A DNA stretch of 64,000 bases. Origin: Saprospiraceae bacterium. Lineage in GTDB: Bacteria; Bacteroidota; Bacteroidia; Chitinophagales; Saprospiraceae. The translations under genes and the position numbers were made by a program. This document shows positions 51,605-61,515 of the stretch, one piece after another. The stretch lies in NCBI GenBank assembly GCA_021739645.1, contig JAIPBL010000007.1, positions 56,835-120,834 on the forward strand. Reading direction: 5' to 3'. The notes beneath the pieces were generated by a model. The model ran no database searches and was not told the DNA's origin. It saw nothing but the letters and a program-made list of their open reading frames with translations. Positions within the stretch are counted from its first letter, which is position 1; every line of letters begins with the position of its first letter.

Positions 51605-52706
51605 CCCACTCATTAATTTTTAGCATGAAAATCACTACTTCTGCTGGTGTTTTAAAGATGCCGAAATAGTTGACCTGCTGCACATCAAAAAAATGGTGAG
51701 GCTTAAAATGACCGGCAGCATGCTGCTTGAGTGGCGGTGAAATACTCCTGCCTTCAAAAACTTGATACCCTTTTTTCAAAAGATTCCAACTGACGAAAAG
51801 AGGTAGGTATCCGCCATTGTCCAATTTAACTGGAACCAACAAGTGCAGGCTATTGCCGTGCAGTTTTGGTTTTTCAGATGGAACATAAAAACAATGATTA
51901 TAACCCGGTGTAGCAGAGAATCCGGCATCCTGAACGGCCTGCATCAAAACGGTTTGTTTCTCCAAAATTTCATCCAGTTTCCAATCCGAGTTGGCTATTT
52001 GCTCAAAGGGCAGCCACTCAGCAGTTTCCACTCTGATAAATTCAAGATTTCCGGGGCGCAATTTGTAGCTGAACATCGGGACGCCTTTTGGGTAAAAACC
52101 CGGATAGTAGAACGCCAGTCCCTCCTCAAGACAGAACTCAATTTCCAAGAGCATGGTGTAGAGGCCAGGGCTGTATTTCCTGTAAGCTGTATCATAGGCT
52201 GCTTCGAGTGAGCAAATGCTTTCCTCCCCCCGGTCGAAGATGCTAAAAGCAACGAGTTTTGCCCCATCGTAAACTGATAGTTCCCATGTGTTGAAGCTGC
52301 TTGCAGGTTGCCCACGCAACAGGTGCGCTTCAAGCGTTGGGATGGTTTGCCAGCCATGTACTCCCGATTTAAACTGTTGCCAAATTGCCTCTTTTTCAGC
52401 CGTTGGGGTGAACGGCTGAAACTTGAAGCTGAAAACTTCGCCGTTGTTGCGGAGCAATTTCCGAAGCCGTTTTTTCCAAACAAAATCTGTAAGCCGAACC
52501 CGCAACATGACTGCCGACACCCAAGAACGACCCATAAACCGAACGGAAGAAGCACATGCATCCAATCCGTTGCGGTAGTAACCGTTGGCTAGCAGCTTGT
52601 CCATTTGCTGAAGCGAAAGCGACTGCATCGCAGTCCTTGCGTAAAAGGCGGGCTTAAAATCCGTGGGTTGGTCGTCTGTCATTACTATTGAAACGGCATT
52701 TTGCAT
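51588..52706 (-). CDS. ATE/Bpt-like aminoacyl-tRNA-protein transferase
   Basis: 372 residues. The core resembles arginyl- or leucyl-tRNA-protein transferases, which tag protein N-termini for degradation: KKRLRKLLRNN, FDRGEESICSLEAAYDT, YSPGLYTMLLEIEFCLEEGL, YYPGFYPKGVPMFSYK (the GNAT-like acyl site). In the N-terminal part the usual cysteine-bearing segment reads GYYRNGLDACASSVRFMG, with one Cys, so the metal/haem-sensing site seems lost. The C-terminal 120 residues have no match I know. The start may also be the ATG at 52682. A role in an N-degron path is inferred. Confidence 0.7.
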   Translation of the reverse strand: MQNAVSIVMTDDQPTDFKPAFYARTAMQSLSLQQMDKLLANGYYRNGLDACASSVRFMGRSWVSAVMLRVRLTDFVWKKRLRKLLRNNGEVFSFKFQPFTPTAEKEAIWQQFKSGVHGWQTIPTLEAHLLRGQPASSFNTWELSVYDGAKLVAFSIFDRGEESICSLEAAYDTAYRKYSPGLYTMLLEIEFCLEEGLAFYYPGFYPKGVPMFSYKLRPGNLEFIRVETAEWLPFEQIANSDWKLDEILEKQTVLMQAVQDAGFSATPGYNHCFYVPSEKPKLHGNSLHLLVPVKLDNGGYLPLFVSWNLLKKGYQVFEGRSISPPLKQHAAGHFKPHHFFDVQQVNYFGIFKTPAEVVIFMLKINEWVTSPV

Positions 52707-52983
52707 GGGGCGAAAAACTTAATTGCCAGTTTTTTAAAGGCTGCGCAAAGATAAGCCATGCCGCCTTTTACCGCCTGTATTGATTTTCCACAAGCACCTT
52801 ATCCCTTGCAGTTTCACAGTCAATTTTTGTGAACAAATGTCGGCACGGGCCTATTTTTATTCAGTGTGTTATGAAAACAGCGGGAGAAAAACATCTAAGT
52901 TTGTCCATAAATAAGGCACGTACCCAACTGTTGCGGTGTAAAATCCGTGAACTTGGGTAGTGTTTAATCACAATAAAATTCTG

Positions 52984-54045
52984 ATGAAAAAACTTCTTCA
53001 AATTCTAATGGTGCTGGCAATTCTGCCAACCCTATCCCACGCTCAAATCACCATCCAAGCCAGCGAGGTAAATCCCCTCGGCGTGTTTGCGATTCAAAGC
53101 CGTGACACCTCCGTCGAAGCCGCCATCAGCCCTGGTGGCACAGGCATGCAGACTTGGGATTTTTCCATGCTAGATAACAACTCTAGCGATTCGTTGGAGT
53201 TTTACAATGCCTCAGAAACGGCATATTCAAGCCTTTTTCCAGGTGCCAACCTAGCCGCAACGCTGGATTCCATCGCAGTTATCTATTTTGAAAAAAATGA
53301 TAACCATCTTATCACCTTTGGCACTTATGGTACTTTTACATTAGACCCCTACACGGTAACTACCGCCTTAAAATATAACCCACCGCAGACCATCATCAAA
53401 TTTCCGCTCGAAATGAACCAGAGTTTCGCAGAGACTGTCCATAGCAAAGTTCAAGTCCTTGGAAGTGAGGTCAATTTCCCTTTTGACAGCGTAAGGGCGG
53501 TCACTACCACCCAACGCAGCGTGCTGGTGGATGCCTATGGTCAATTGACTTCGCCAATTGGAACATTTGATGTGTTGCGCTCCACTGAAACAGAAATTTC
53601 GGTAGATACTATCGAATATCTTAATAACGGTATCTGGTTTCCGCTTCAGAACACCCCACCCAAAACCATTACCTTCTACAATTGGTGGACCAACCAATTC
53701 GACCTTGGGTTCCCAGTAGTTCAGTATAAAATCAGCCCCGGCATTGATACTTCGATGATTTGGCTGAATGAGTTCGTGAGCAGTACCCACGATTCCAAAT
53801 CGTACTTGAACGTAAACCTATCGCCAAACCCAACTTCCAATTTCCTCAATGTGGAACTACCCGATGGTTTTTCGGGCCAAATGGAGGTGTTTGACCTAAA
53901 TGGCCGTAAGCTGTTGTCACAAGCCGCCCTATCCAGCTTTGAAAACTTGAATGTTCAAGCACTGCCAGTCGGTAGTTTTGTGCTGTTACTCAAGGATAAA
54001 CGAGGTAAGATTGCGGGATTTGAACGGTTTGAAATAATACGATGA
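52984..54045 (+). CDS. Small T9SS type A sorting-domain protein
   Basis: 353 residues. Starting at 52984 the signal peptide is MKKLLQILMVLAILPTLSHA, cut before a Gln; 24 bp upstream another in-frame codon gives a longer but less typical start. The middle (residues 22-270) has no known domain. The last 80 residues are a type A T9SS tail: VNLSPNPTSNFLNVELPDG, MEVFDLNGRKLLS, LPVGSFVLLLKDKRG. It should be exported and fixed on the surface by the T9SS. A strong terminator follows. Confidence 0.85.
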   Translation: MKKLLQILMVLAILPTLSHAQITIQASEVNPLGVFAIQSRDTSVEAAISPGGTGMQTWDFSMLDNNSSDSLEFYNASETAYSSLFPGANLAATLDSIAVIYFEKNDNHLITFGTYGTFTLDPYTVTTALKYNPPQTIIKFPLEMNQSFAETVHSKVQVLGSEVNFPFDSVRAVTTTQRSVLVDAYGQLTSPIGTFDVLRSTETEISVDTIEYLNNGIWFPLQNTPPKTITFYNWWTNQFDLGFPVVQYKISPGIDTSMIWLNEFVSSTHDSKSYLNVNLSPNPTSNFLNVELPDGFSGQMEVFDLNGRKLLSQAALSSFENLNVQALPVGSFVLLLKDKRGKIAGFERFEIIR

Positions 54046-54059
54046 CCGTTTTTTATTTC

Positions 54060-54097
54060 AAAAAAGCCCAGCGGTGCGTATCGCTGGGCTTTTTTTG
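54060..54097. terminator. Bidirectional terminator
   Basis: AAAAAAGCCCAGCG (54060-54073) and CGCTGGGCTTTTTT (54082-54095) form a perfect 14-bp stem with an 8-nt loop, between convergent genes. Confidence 0.92.
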
Positions 54098-54113
54098 TAA
54101 TCCGAAAAGTAGT

Positions 54114-55463
54114 TCACGGCTGCAAATCCATCCGAATCCGCCAGTTTGTAGGCAAGTAGTTATTCGAGCGGTTTTCCATAATTTTCATCCAACCGAGAGG
54201 CAGGTTTTCGAAAGTAGCCAGCGTCCACCCACGCTGCCAGTCCGCTTCCCAGAGATTTTCCTTTTTTAAAAAATGAAGGGCCTGGTCTTTGGTCATGTTC
54301 ACCTTCGGTAAAGCGGGATTGAGCAAATTGGCCAACGCCAATGTGTGCGATGGAATAAAGGACCGGTTTTTCAACTCCCCGATTTCCATACCAATGGAAC
54401 GCTTTTTCAGCAAGGTGCCAATCGTGAAAAATGATTCTTCGAGTGCTTTTGGCATGGCCACCACTGTGCCTTCCGGTTTTGTAAAAAACTCATAATCAGC
54501 AACTTCCGAAATCCAATCAGCAAAAACATCCTGTTGCCGGAATGGAATCCGCTGCCACTCTTTTGGTACATAGTTTTTGATAAACGGACGGTTGGCCTCT
54601 GCCGTTTTCCGAAGGGCAGCAAAGAAAAAGCCCTCGCCGCGCACCCGGTGTGGGTAACACTGGTAGCCCCATTTCTTCTCTGCTACACCCCACTCGGTAG
54701 GCAAGTCCAATTTTTCAAAATCAAACCCTTGTTCAGAAAGCCATTGCACGTTGTTTTCGTTTTCAAAAGCATTGAAAGTACAAGTAGAATACAGCAGCAC
54801 CCCACCCGCTTGAACCAAATCAGCTGCGGCTGAAAGAATGCGGCGTTGACGTGCGGCGCAAAGTTCCACAGCTGCCTCCGACCAATGCCCGGCTGCATCT
54901 TCGTCCTTTCTGAAAAGGCCCTCGCCAGAACAGGGTGCATCGACAAGTACCACATCAAAATAGCCGGCCAGCTTCGCAAAATCCTCTGGGTCATGGTTAC
55001 TGACAGCGGCATTGCTGTGGCCCCATTTTTCCAGGTTCATCTTGAGGGGTGAAATCCGGCTTTGTATCACCTCATTGGACACCAAAAAACTGCCCTCCCC
55101 CAGTGCCGATAGCAACAGTGTTGACTTGCCCCCAGGTGCTGCGCAAAGGTCCAGCACCCCAAGGTTTTGCCCCAATCCAACCGTTTGACGCACCGCCTCA
55201 CGGATGAGCATGGACGATGCCTCTTGCACGTAATAACCACCCGCATGGAAGACGGGGTCGAGCGTAAAAACGGGCCGTTCCGACAGGTAACGCCCATCAG
55301 GATGCCATGGGATTGGCTCTGCATTGCCAAAGGCATTTACTTTTTTCGAGGGATTTAGCCGGATGCTCACGGGAGCAGGCTGTTCCAATGCGGCTAGGAA
55401 ATCGGGGTACTCGCTGCCGAGGTCTGATTTCATCCGGTCGAGAAAAGGAGTTGGTAAAGGCAT
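54114..55463 (-). CDS. rsmF: rRNA (cytosine-5) methyltransferase of the RsmF type
   Basis: 449 residues from the ATG at 55463 (the longer ORF adds a TTG). Methylates C5 of a cytosine in 16S rRNA. The SAM motif is LDLCAAPGGKST. The two catalytic cysteines are in VLVDAPCSGEG and LLYSTCTF, the NOL1/NOP2/Sun family pair. The C-terminal 150 residues form the RsmF-B/PUA-like part. The upstream leader has AAAGTGAAAGGG-like purine words. Confidence 0.93.
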   Translation of the reverse strand: MPLPTPFLDRMKSDLGSEYPDFLAALEQPAPVSIRLNPSKKVNAFGNAEPIPWHPDGRYLSERPVFTLDPVFHAGGYYVQEASSMLIREAVRQTVGLGQNLGVLDLCAAPGGKSTLLLSALGEGSFLVSNEVIQSRISPLKMNLEKWGHSNAAVSNHDPEDFAKLAGYFDVVLVDAPCSGEGLFRKDEDAAGHWSEAAVELCAARQRRILSAAADLVQAGGVLLYSTCTFNAFENENNVQWLSEQGFDFEKLDLPTEWGVAEKKWGYQCYPHRVRGEGFFFAALRKTAEANRPFIKNYVPKEWQRIPFRQQDVFADWISEVADYEFFTKPEGTVVAMPKALEESFFTIGTLLKKRSIGMEIGELKNRSFIPSHTLALANLLNPALPKVNMTKDQALHFLKKENLWEADWQRGWTLATFENLPLGWMKIMENRSNNYLPTNWRIRMDLQP

Positions 55464-55589
55464 TTGCAAGAAAAAGTGAAAGGGTGAAAAGCAAAAGTAA
55501 GTTGACAGCCTGCATTATTGGAATAAATAAAACCTGCTGCCCCTTTAGGTGTTTTCATTTCTTTGTGTAAAAATTAGCTAGGAAAAATT

Positions 55590-57392
55590 ATGTCTAGAAG
55601 AAATAAGGCCAGTGCGACCGACCACTTAGATAGCAAAAAACTCAACCTCGACCAACTTCGAAGTGCCCTGAAAATCTTTGAATTCGTCAGGCCGTACCGC
55701 TGGCGATTGGTGGTTGGCTTGGTGCTGCTGTTCATTTCCAGCATGGTGTTTATGGTGTTCCCCTTCCTCTCGGGCGAGCTGATAAACATTGCGCAAGGCA
55801 AATCAAATTATTCGTTATCACTGGAACAAGTTGGAATATTCCTGGTGATTGTGCTGGTTGCGCAAGGCTTTGTTTCCTACTACCGGGTGCAGCTTTTTGC
55901 AGCGGTGAGTGAGCGTGGCATCGCCGATGTGAGAAAGGCACTTTATGCCAAAATCATCACGATGCCCATCGTTTTCTTCGAAAAAAACCGGGTGGGCGAC
56001 CTCGTAAGCCGCCTTACGGCTGATGTGGAAAAACTGTACAATGCCTTCTCGTTGACCATTGCAGAGTTCATTCGACAAATTATCGTACTGGTTTCCGGCA
56101 TCATCATCTTGGCTTTCATGGCACCAAAGCTCTCGCTCATCATGCTTGCCACATTTCCGGTAATTGTGGTTGGGGCCATGTTTTTTGGGCGAAAAATCCG
56201 CAAACTTTCCAAGCAACGGCAAGACGAATTGGCCAATTCCAACACCGTTTTGAGTGAAACCATGACCACGATACAGGTGGTAAAAGCCTTTACCAACGAG
56301 CTTTTTGAAAACCTGCGCTACGGCAAATCGGTGGACGAAACGGTGGTCGTTTCCCTAAAATACGCACGTGGCCGGGCGCTGTTCTCGGTGTTCATTGTAT
56401 CCGTTCTTTTTGGGGGGCTGTTCTTCGTCATCTGGATGGGAGCTTGGCTGTTGAGCAAAGGACAGATGGATGCGGGGCAGTTGGTTTCGTTTGTGGTTTA
56501 CACGGCAGTTATCGGCGGGGCAATCGCAGGTCTCGGCAATTTTTACTCCGAGCTGTTGGGTTCCATTGGCGCTACAGAGCGTATCCGGGAAATTTTGGAG
56601 GAAACAAGCGAGGTGAAAATTGTGCCCCCTAGCAAAACTGCAAAGCGCCTGCAAGGTGACATCGAGTTTAAGGATGTTCATTTCAACTACCCTACCAGAG
56701 AAGACGTTCGAGTGCTCAAGGGCATCAACCTGAGTGTAGGTGCAGGTGAAAAGGTGGCGCTCGTGGGGCCAAGCGGCGCTGGAAAGTCAACAATTGTGCA
56801 GCTTTTGCTCAAATTTTATGCTGTAAAAGAAGGCGACATTACTGTGGATGGCAAGAGCATTTATGACATGACCACTTCGGACTACCGGCAAAATATTGCC
56901 ATCGTGCCGCAAGAAGTGCTGCTATTCGGCGGCACCATCAGGGAAAATATCCTGTACGGTAAACCCCATGCCTCCGAACTCGATATCATCGAAGCGGCTC
57001 GGCAGGCCAACGCCTGGGATTTTATCCAAAGATTTCCAGACGGCTTGGACACTATCGTCGGTGAGCGGGGCGTCAAACTTTCCGGTGGGCAACGGCAGCG
57101 CATCGCCATTGCAAGGGCCATTTTAAAGAACCCGGCCATTCTTTTGCTTGACGAAGCCACGTCCTCGCTCGATGCTGAATCTGAGAAAGTAGTTCAGGAA
57201 GCGCTCGATAAGTTGATGGAAGGCCGCACGAGTATTATCATTGCTCACCGACTGGCTACAGTGCGCAATGTGGACAAAATCTGTGTGATTGATGGCGGCA
57301 GAATCGTGGAAGAAGGCACCCACGAGGAACTAGAAGCCATGTCTGATGGGCTTTACAACAGTTTGGCAAAACTCCAATTCCACTACGCATGA
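55590..57392 (+). CDS. ABC exporter, fused membrane and ATPase domains (MsbA-like)
   Basis: 600 residues. Residues about 35-330 hold six membrane helices (type I exporter fold); residues about 355-595 are the ATPase with Walker A GPSGAGKST, signature LSGGQRQR, Walker B ILLLDEATSSLD and the switch His in IIAHRLATV. As a homodimer it may flip lipid A or another amphiphile, or export a drug; sequence alone does not decide. A membrane protein gene overlaps its end by 4 bp (ATGA), so both are translated together. Confidence 0.93.
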   Translation: MSRRNKASATDHLDSKKLNLDQLRSALKIFEFVRPYRWRLVVGLVLLFISSMVFMVFPFLSGELINIAQGKSNYSLSLEQVGIFLVIVLVAQGFVSYYRVQLFAAVSERGIADVRKALYAKIITMPIVFFEKNRVGDLVSRLTADVEKLYNAFSLTIAEFIRQIIVLVSGIIILAFMAPKLSLIMLATFPVIVVGAMFFGRKIRKLSKQRQDELANSNTVLSETMTTIQVVKAFTNELFENLRYGKSVDETVVVSLKYARGRALFSVFIVSVLFGGLFFVIWMGAWLLSKGQMDAGQLVSFVVYTAVIGGAIAGLGNFYSELLGSIGATERIREILEETSEVKIVPPSKTAKRLQGDIEFKDVHFNYPTREDVRVLKGINLSVGAGEKVALVGPSGAGKSTIVQLLLKFYAVKEGDITVDGKSIYDMTTSDYRQNIAIVPQEVLLFGGTIRENILYGKPHASELDIIEAARQANAWDFIQRFPDGLDTIVGERGVKLSGGQRQRIAIARAILKNPAILLLDEATSSLDAESEKVVQEALDKLMEGRTSIIIAHRLATVRNVDKICVIDGGRIVEEGTHEELEAMSDGLYNSLAKLQFHYA

Positions 57393-57934
57393 GCATGAAA
57401 TCGAAACTGCTGGTTTTTGTGGGTGTTTTAGCAATGCTGGGTATCATTGCGCTGTATGTCCAGGAGTTTCAATGGTTTCAGAATTACATCAACCCCCGAA
57501 GGATGGTGTTTGGTGCGCTGGCACTTGGTGGTCTGGTTGGCTTTGGGCTCAGTTTCTATTTTCAAAAAAATGGTGAGGAGCTGGTGGACAAGATTCGAAT
57601 CTGGATAACTTGCCTCATCGTTCCAGTATTGCTGATGCCGCTTGTTGCAAGTCTGACGAACCGCCTTTTTGCGGAGCGAAAAGTTCACGAAACAAAAGTC
57701 GAATTTTGGGAAGAAAAAAGGCACCTGATTGGCAGAAGCCCAACGATTTATGGTTTTTTGGAAGGTGACAAAAAAGACGATATGGGCTATTTTATCTTTG
57801 TCATAATCAACGGCGAATTGGTGCGGGTGAAAAGTAAAACACCGCAGTTCCCAAATGCTGTGCAAGGTGATTCAGTGGTTGTTCCAATAAAAAAAGGGTT
57901 GCTCAACGTGGATTTTGTTGACTGGCAAGATTAG
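57389..57934 (+). CDS. Uncharacterised membrane protein coupled to the ABC exporter
   Basis: 181 residues, no family recognised. Three hydrophobic segments at about 6-24, 38-57 and 70-88, then a soluble domain (about 100-181) with many charged residues and beta pattern (DMGYFIFVIINGELVRVKS). The start overlaps the ABC exporter stop by 4 bp, which suggests coupled translation and a related role. It is convergent with the regulator gene, 6 bp away. Confidence 0.72.
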   Translation: MSMKSKLLVFVGVLAMLGIIALYVQEFQWFQNYINPRRMVFGALALGGLVGFGLSFYFQKNGEELVDKIRIWITCLIVPVLLMPLVASLTNRLFAERKVHETKVEFWEEKRHLIGRSPTIYGFLEGDKKDDMGYFIFVIINGELVRVKSKTPQFPNAVQGDSVVVPIKKGLLNVDFVDWQD

Positions 57935-57940
57935 GAATGG

Positions 57941-58576
57941 CTACACCAAGCCCTCGTTTACAGCAAAAAGCACCAACTCAGAAGTGGAGCCCAACTTCAA
58001 TTTTTTCATGATGTTTTTGCGGTGTGTGTAAATCGTGTGGGTGCTCAGGTGGAGCTTCCCGGCTATTTCTTTGGCGATAAGGCCACTGGCCACGAATCGC
58101 ACAATTTCTATCTCCCGGGCCGAAAGCGGGGTTGGCGAACAATCTGCTTCCTTTGGAAACGACTTTTCCAACAGGTGGTTTAAGACGTTGGTGCAGTAGA
58201 ATTTTTCGTTTTTGGCCGTAGCCTCCACCGCATCCATGATTTCTTTTTCGCCACAATGTTTGGACAAGAAACTGTTCACGCCACTTTCAAGCACCTGGTA
58301 AATGGACTTTTTGTCTTCATCGCCACTAATGATGAGCAGCCGGGACAGCGGTGAACGTTCCCTGATTTTGTCAATCGTTTCCGTCGAAAAACGTCCTGGC
58401 TGGTTATAGTCCAACACCACTATTTCTGGCTGTGTATTGGTGAGCTTCACAAGTAATTGCGCTTCGGAAGAAACCTCGGCAACCACTTCACAACTAGGCA
58501 TCTCAGCCAAAATCTGGCGCAGTCCCATCCTTGTCAGGTAGTGTGCATCTGCGATTATGACTGCTGTTTTTTTCAT
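57941..58576 (-). CDS. NarL/LuxR-type response regulator
   Basis: 211 residues from the ATG at 58576. An N-terminal receiver (VVLDYNQPG with the phospho-Asp, SKHC with the Lys) and a C-terminal LuxR helix-turn-helix (PLSAREIEIVRFVASGLIAKEIAG then LHLSTHTIYTHRKNIMKKL). In the acid pocket IADAH replaces the usual IADDH, so phosphorylation may be weak. No sensor kinase is adjacent. The longer ORF start (58609) lies upstream of a -7 box, so it is not used. Confidence 0.92.
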   Translation of the reverse strand: MKKTAVIIADAHYLTRMGLRQILAEMPSCEVVAEVSSEAQLLVKLTNTQPEIVVLDYNQPGRFSTETIDKIRERSPLSRLLIISGDEDKKSIYQVLESGVNSFLSKHCGEKEIMDAVEATAKNEKFYCTNVLNHLLEKSFPKEADCSPTPLSAREIEIVRFVASGLIAKEIAGKLHLSTHTIYTHRKNIMKKLKLGSTSELVLFAVNEGLV

Positions 58577-58606
58577 TTCAGGTAAATGTTTTACTGATTT
58601 GCTCCG

Positions 58607-58614
58607 CAAAAATA
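58607..58614 (-). promoter_or_regulatory. -7 promoter element (TATTTTTG) of the NarL-type regulator gene
   Basis: On the minus strand this reads TATTTTTG, an exact TAnnTTTG match 31 bp before the ATG at 58576. The longer ORF start at 58609 falls inside it. Confidence 0.6.
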
Positions 58615-58707
58615 AGACACCTTGCCAATTTTTTAATTTTATTTAGATTCAATTCAAATTGGTTGCCATGATTTATTTCCCAAATGGCCAAAGATTTGAA
58701 AAACGTG

Positions 58708-61368
58708 TCATTTGAATTCCATGATATAGCGTAAGGTCGGGAAAAAGGGCAGGAGAGAAACTTGAACTACCTGCGTTACTTCAACGCCATCCTTGTCGAA
58801 GCTTTCACGGAGTGTGTAATATACAGGATTCTTTCGGAGATAGGCATTGTAAACACCAAACTTGATTGTGTGTTGAACATTGCGCACTTTGAAGTAGTGG
58901 TTGAATGTAAAATCCAAACGGTGGTAATTTGGTAGGCGTCGGTCATTCAGGGCTTTCACAAATTTTTGGCTGAGCTTAATCTCCGTTGGTGCACTGCCAG
59001 TAGCTTGCTGAACTATGTCAAATTGCTGCGTGGCGAGCGTGTAGGCAGACCCAGTAGAAAATACGTATCCTGCCGAAAAATCCCACCTAGCATTGAATTT
59101 GTACAAAAACTGAAGGTTGAAATTGTGCCTCCGGTCAAGTCTGAGCGGATACTTTTTACCGTTGTTCACCTCTTCCCCAAACTGCCTATCCGAGTGGGCA
59201 TAGGTATAGCCTCCCCATCCTCCTACCTTTCCACGCTGCATTTTTAACAATAATTCGGTTCCGTAAGCCCAACCCTCTCCCACTGCAATCTCGTTCTGCC
59301 AATTTGTTGAATTAATATTCTCCAACCCGCTCCCCTGAAAGTAAATGATGTTTTTTAGGGTCTTGTAGTACCCCTGCACATCCAGCGACAACCAGGGTTT
59401 AAAGCGGTACACAGTACCAGCCGAAAAATGCCATGATTGCTGTGGTTTGGCCTTTTCGGTGGCACTCACCCAGAGGTCTTTTGGTAACCCAATATTCGTT
59501 GGGCTGAGTAAGTGTACGAATTGCGTATTCTTTGTTGCCGCAAAACTTAACGATATCCGTTGATGCTCCCAAAACCGAAAAATAAGCCTTGGCTGCCAAG
59601 AAAAGAAGTCATGGCCGTTCACCAAAAGTGCAGATACCCTGAGGCCAATATTTGCCGTGATATCACTGCCAATCTTTAATTCGTCCTGCACATAAGCGTC
59701 AAATTCGCTAGACACCAGCGGGGTCTTGAGATAGGCGCCGATAGTATCCCTGGTTTCCGTGTTGAATATCGTCAGTTCCTCAAAACTGATAACGCCTGGT
59801 TGAAATTGGTGCCTAGTTATGCTGGTGCCAAACCGAAAACGGTGTTTCTTGAAAGTTGAATAATCAAAATCAGTTTTTAGCCCAAAGTCCTCTACGCTCG
59901 ATTTGTATTTCAAGAAAAGCGCATCCCGTAATATCTGGTCATCATTGGACAACAGTTCCAAATCAATCAATTCTTCCGAATTGTAAAAATAACGACTGTA
60001 TGTGGCCGTCACATTTGCGAATATCTTGTCCGAAATCAAGTGGTTCCAGCGGAGTGCAGCTACATTGTTTCCCCAGTTCACCACCTCTTCGTTGGAAAGC
60101 ACCGATAGGGTATCTTGGAACCAGCGGTACTGGTCGTACTTGTCCACGTAGTCATCTTTGCCTCGGTAAAAACTGAGGTAAACCCTATCTTTCTTCGTGA
60201 TTTTGTAATTGAACTTTGCGTTTAAGTCAAAAAAGAAATACTTCAAATAGCCCTCGGTGTTATCGGTTCCCCTGATTTTCTTGGTGATGGGGACGCTCAA
60301 AAAGTCAAACAACGCACGCCTTCCCGACAGAAACCATGACCCTTTTTGTTTGCCCAAAGGCCCTTCAACCGTTGTCTGAAGTGAAGTTGGTCCGAACTCC
60401 ATTTCGCCTTGCAACTTGTTCAGGTTTCCTTCTTTTGTTTGAATATCCCAAATGGAAGAAAGGCGTCCACCGTACTGCGCAGGGAAGTCGCCTTTGAGGA
60501 TTTTTGCACTTCTAACCGCTGCCGTATTGTAAATGGAGTAAATGCCCAATCCATGTGATGCATTATAAACCGTCACACCATCGAGTAGGAAAAGATTCTG
60601 GTCAATGTCCCCACCTCGCACCGACATCCCTCCATATCCGTCAGCTCCCGTCTGTATGCCCGGCAGGGTGTAAGCAAGCCTCAGCACATCGGTTTCACCA
60701 CCGAGCGAGGGCATTTTTCCGGATTGATCGAGGTTGATTTCGAAGGTGTTGAACTCGGATTGAAGTAAGGTGGAGTCGTTGAAATTTTTGACTACTACTT
60801 CCGCCAATACCAATGGCCGCATCTTGATTTCCAGCTTTTTGTTTGAGTCGAGTAGCAGTTCCAGTGTGTCGTTTTCATAACCCAAACTCGATATTTGCAA
60901 AAATGCAGGCCCTTCGATGAGCGTGATGCTGAAGTAGCCAAACTCATTGCTGTAAGTACCCGCCTTTCGTTGCACATCATACACGGTTGCGTTGATGTTG
61001 CGTTCTCCGGTTTCGGCATCAGTGATAAACCCACTGATGGTAAACATCCGCTTTTGGACAGGTGCTGGTTTTCTAATAATGACAATTTGCGACCCTACCA
61101 CTTCGTAGGCAAGGTCGGTATCTGCAAACAACATTGGCAGTAGCCTACTTACTTTCAGGTCTGTCACTCGAAAAGTCAGTCTTTTATCTGGCGGTAAAAT
61201 ATTATTGCTGAAAGAAAGAGGCACCCCGCTGTCAATCATTTCATAAAGTACTTCCCTGATGGGCAAATCCTTGACATCCAAGCTGATACGTTTGTCCAAG
61301 GGTGATTGAGCAATCACCAGAAAATGGGCAAAAGCCCCAAACAAAAGTATTAACCAGAATTTTTTCAT
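58708..61368 (-). CDS. TonB-dependent receptor with STN and carboxypeptidase-like domains
   Basis: An 886-residue outer-membrane importer of a large nutrient (siderophore, oligosaccharide or similar). A signal peptide (about 20) is followed by an STN domain (about 25-105, LDVKDLPIREVLYEMI), a CarboxypepD_reg-like domain (about 110-195, ISGFITDAETGERNINATV), the plug (about 215-330, SVRGGDIDQNLFLLDGV and GDFPAQYGGRLSS) and a barrel of about 550 residues. The STN domain indicates FecR-linked signalling. No susD follows. It has its own -7 box, and a terminator separates it from fecR upstream. Confidence 0.93.
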   Translation of the reverse strand: MKKFWLILLFGAFAHFLVIAQSPLDKRISLDVKDLPIREVLYEMIDSGVPLSFSNNILPPDKRLTFRVTDLKVSRLLPMLFADTDLAYEVVGSQIVIIRKPAPVQKRMFTISGFITDAETGERNINATVYDVQRKAGTYSNEFGYFSITLIEGPAFLQISSLGYENDTLELLLDSNKKLEIKMRPLVLAEVVVKNFNDSTLLQSEFNTFEINLDQSGKMPSLGGETDVLRLAYTLPGIQTGADGYGGMSVRGGDIDQNLFLLDGVTVYNASHGLGIYSIYNTAAVRSAKILKGDFPAQYGGRLSSIWDIQTKEGNLNKLQGEMEFGPTSLQTTVEGPLGKQKGSWFLSGRRALFDFLSVPITKKIRGTDNTEGYLKYFFFDLNAKFNYKITKKDRVYLSFYRGKDDYVDKYDQYRWFQDTLSVLSNEEVVNWGNNVAALRWNHLISDKIFANVTATYSRYFYNSEELIDLELLSNDDQILRDALFLKYKSSVEDFGLKTDFDYSTFKKHRFRFGTSITRHQFQPGVISFEELTIFNTETRDTIGAYLKTPLVSSEFDAYVQDELKIGSDITANIGLRVSALLVNGHDFFSWQPRLIFRFWEHQRISLSFAATKNTQFVHLLSPTNIGLPKDLWVSATEKAKPQQSWHFSAGTVYRFKPWLSLDVQGYYKTLKNIIYFQGSGLENINSTNWQNEIAVGEGWAYGTELLLKMQRGKVGGWGGYTYAHSDRQFGEEVNNGKKYPLRLDRRHNFNLQFLYKFNARWDFSAGYVFSTGSAYTLATQQFDIVQQATGSAPTEIKLSQKFVKALNDRRLPNYHRLDFTFNHYFKVRNVQHTIKFGVYNAYLRKNPVYYTLRESFDKDGVEVTQVVQVSLLPFFPTLRYIMEFK

Positions 61369-61390
61369 AGAGATTAGGGTGCGCAGGAAT

Positions 61391-61398
61391 CAAAATTA
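61391..61398 (-). promoter_or_regulatory. -7 promoter element (TAATTTTG) of the TonB-dependent receptor gene
   Basis: On the minus strand it reads TAATTTTG, an exact TAnnTTTG match 23 bp before the ATG at 61368 and downstream of the fecR terminator. It suggests basal transcription by the housekeeping sigma factor. Confidence 0.55.
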
Positions 61399-61455
61399 GT
61401 CCAATCTACTGTACAGACAGAAAATTCCACCTCCAAAGTTGGCGAGGGTAAATAA

Positions 61456-61491
61456 AAATGGCTCAGGTGTAACGAACCACCTGAGCCATTT
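61456..61491 (-). terminator. Terminator between fecR and the receptor gene
   Basis: AAATGGCTCAGGTG (61456-61469) pairs with CACCTGAGCCATTT (61478-61491) perfectly over 14 bp. On the minus strand a T-rich run follows. It separates the FecR gene from the receptor gene. Confidence 0.85.
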
Positions 61492-61515
61492 CTGCTGCAA
61501 TTTGCTTGTTAATTA

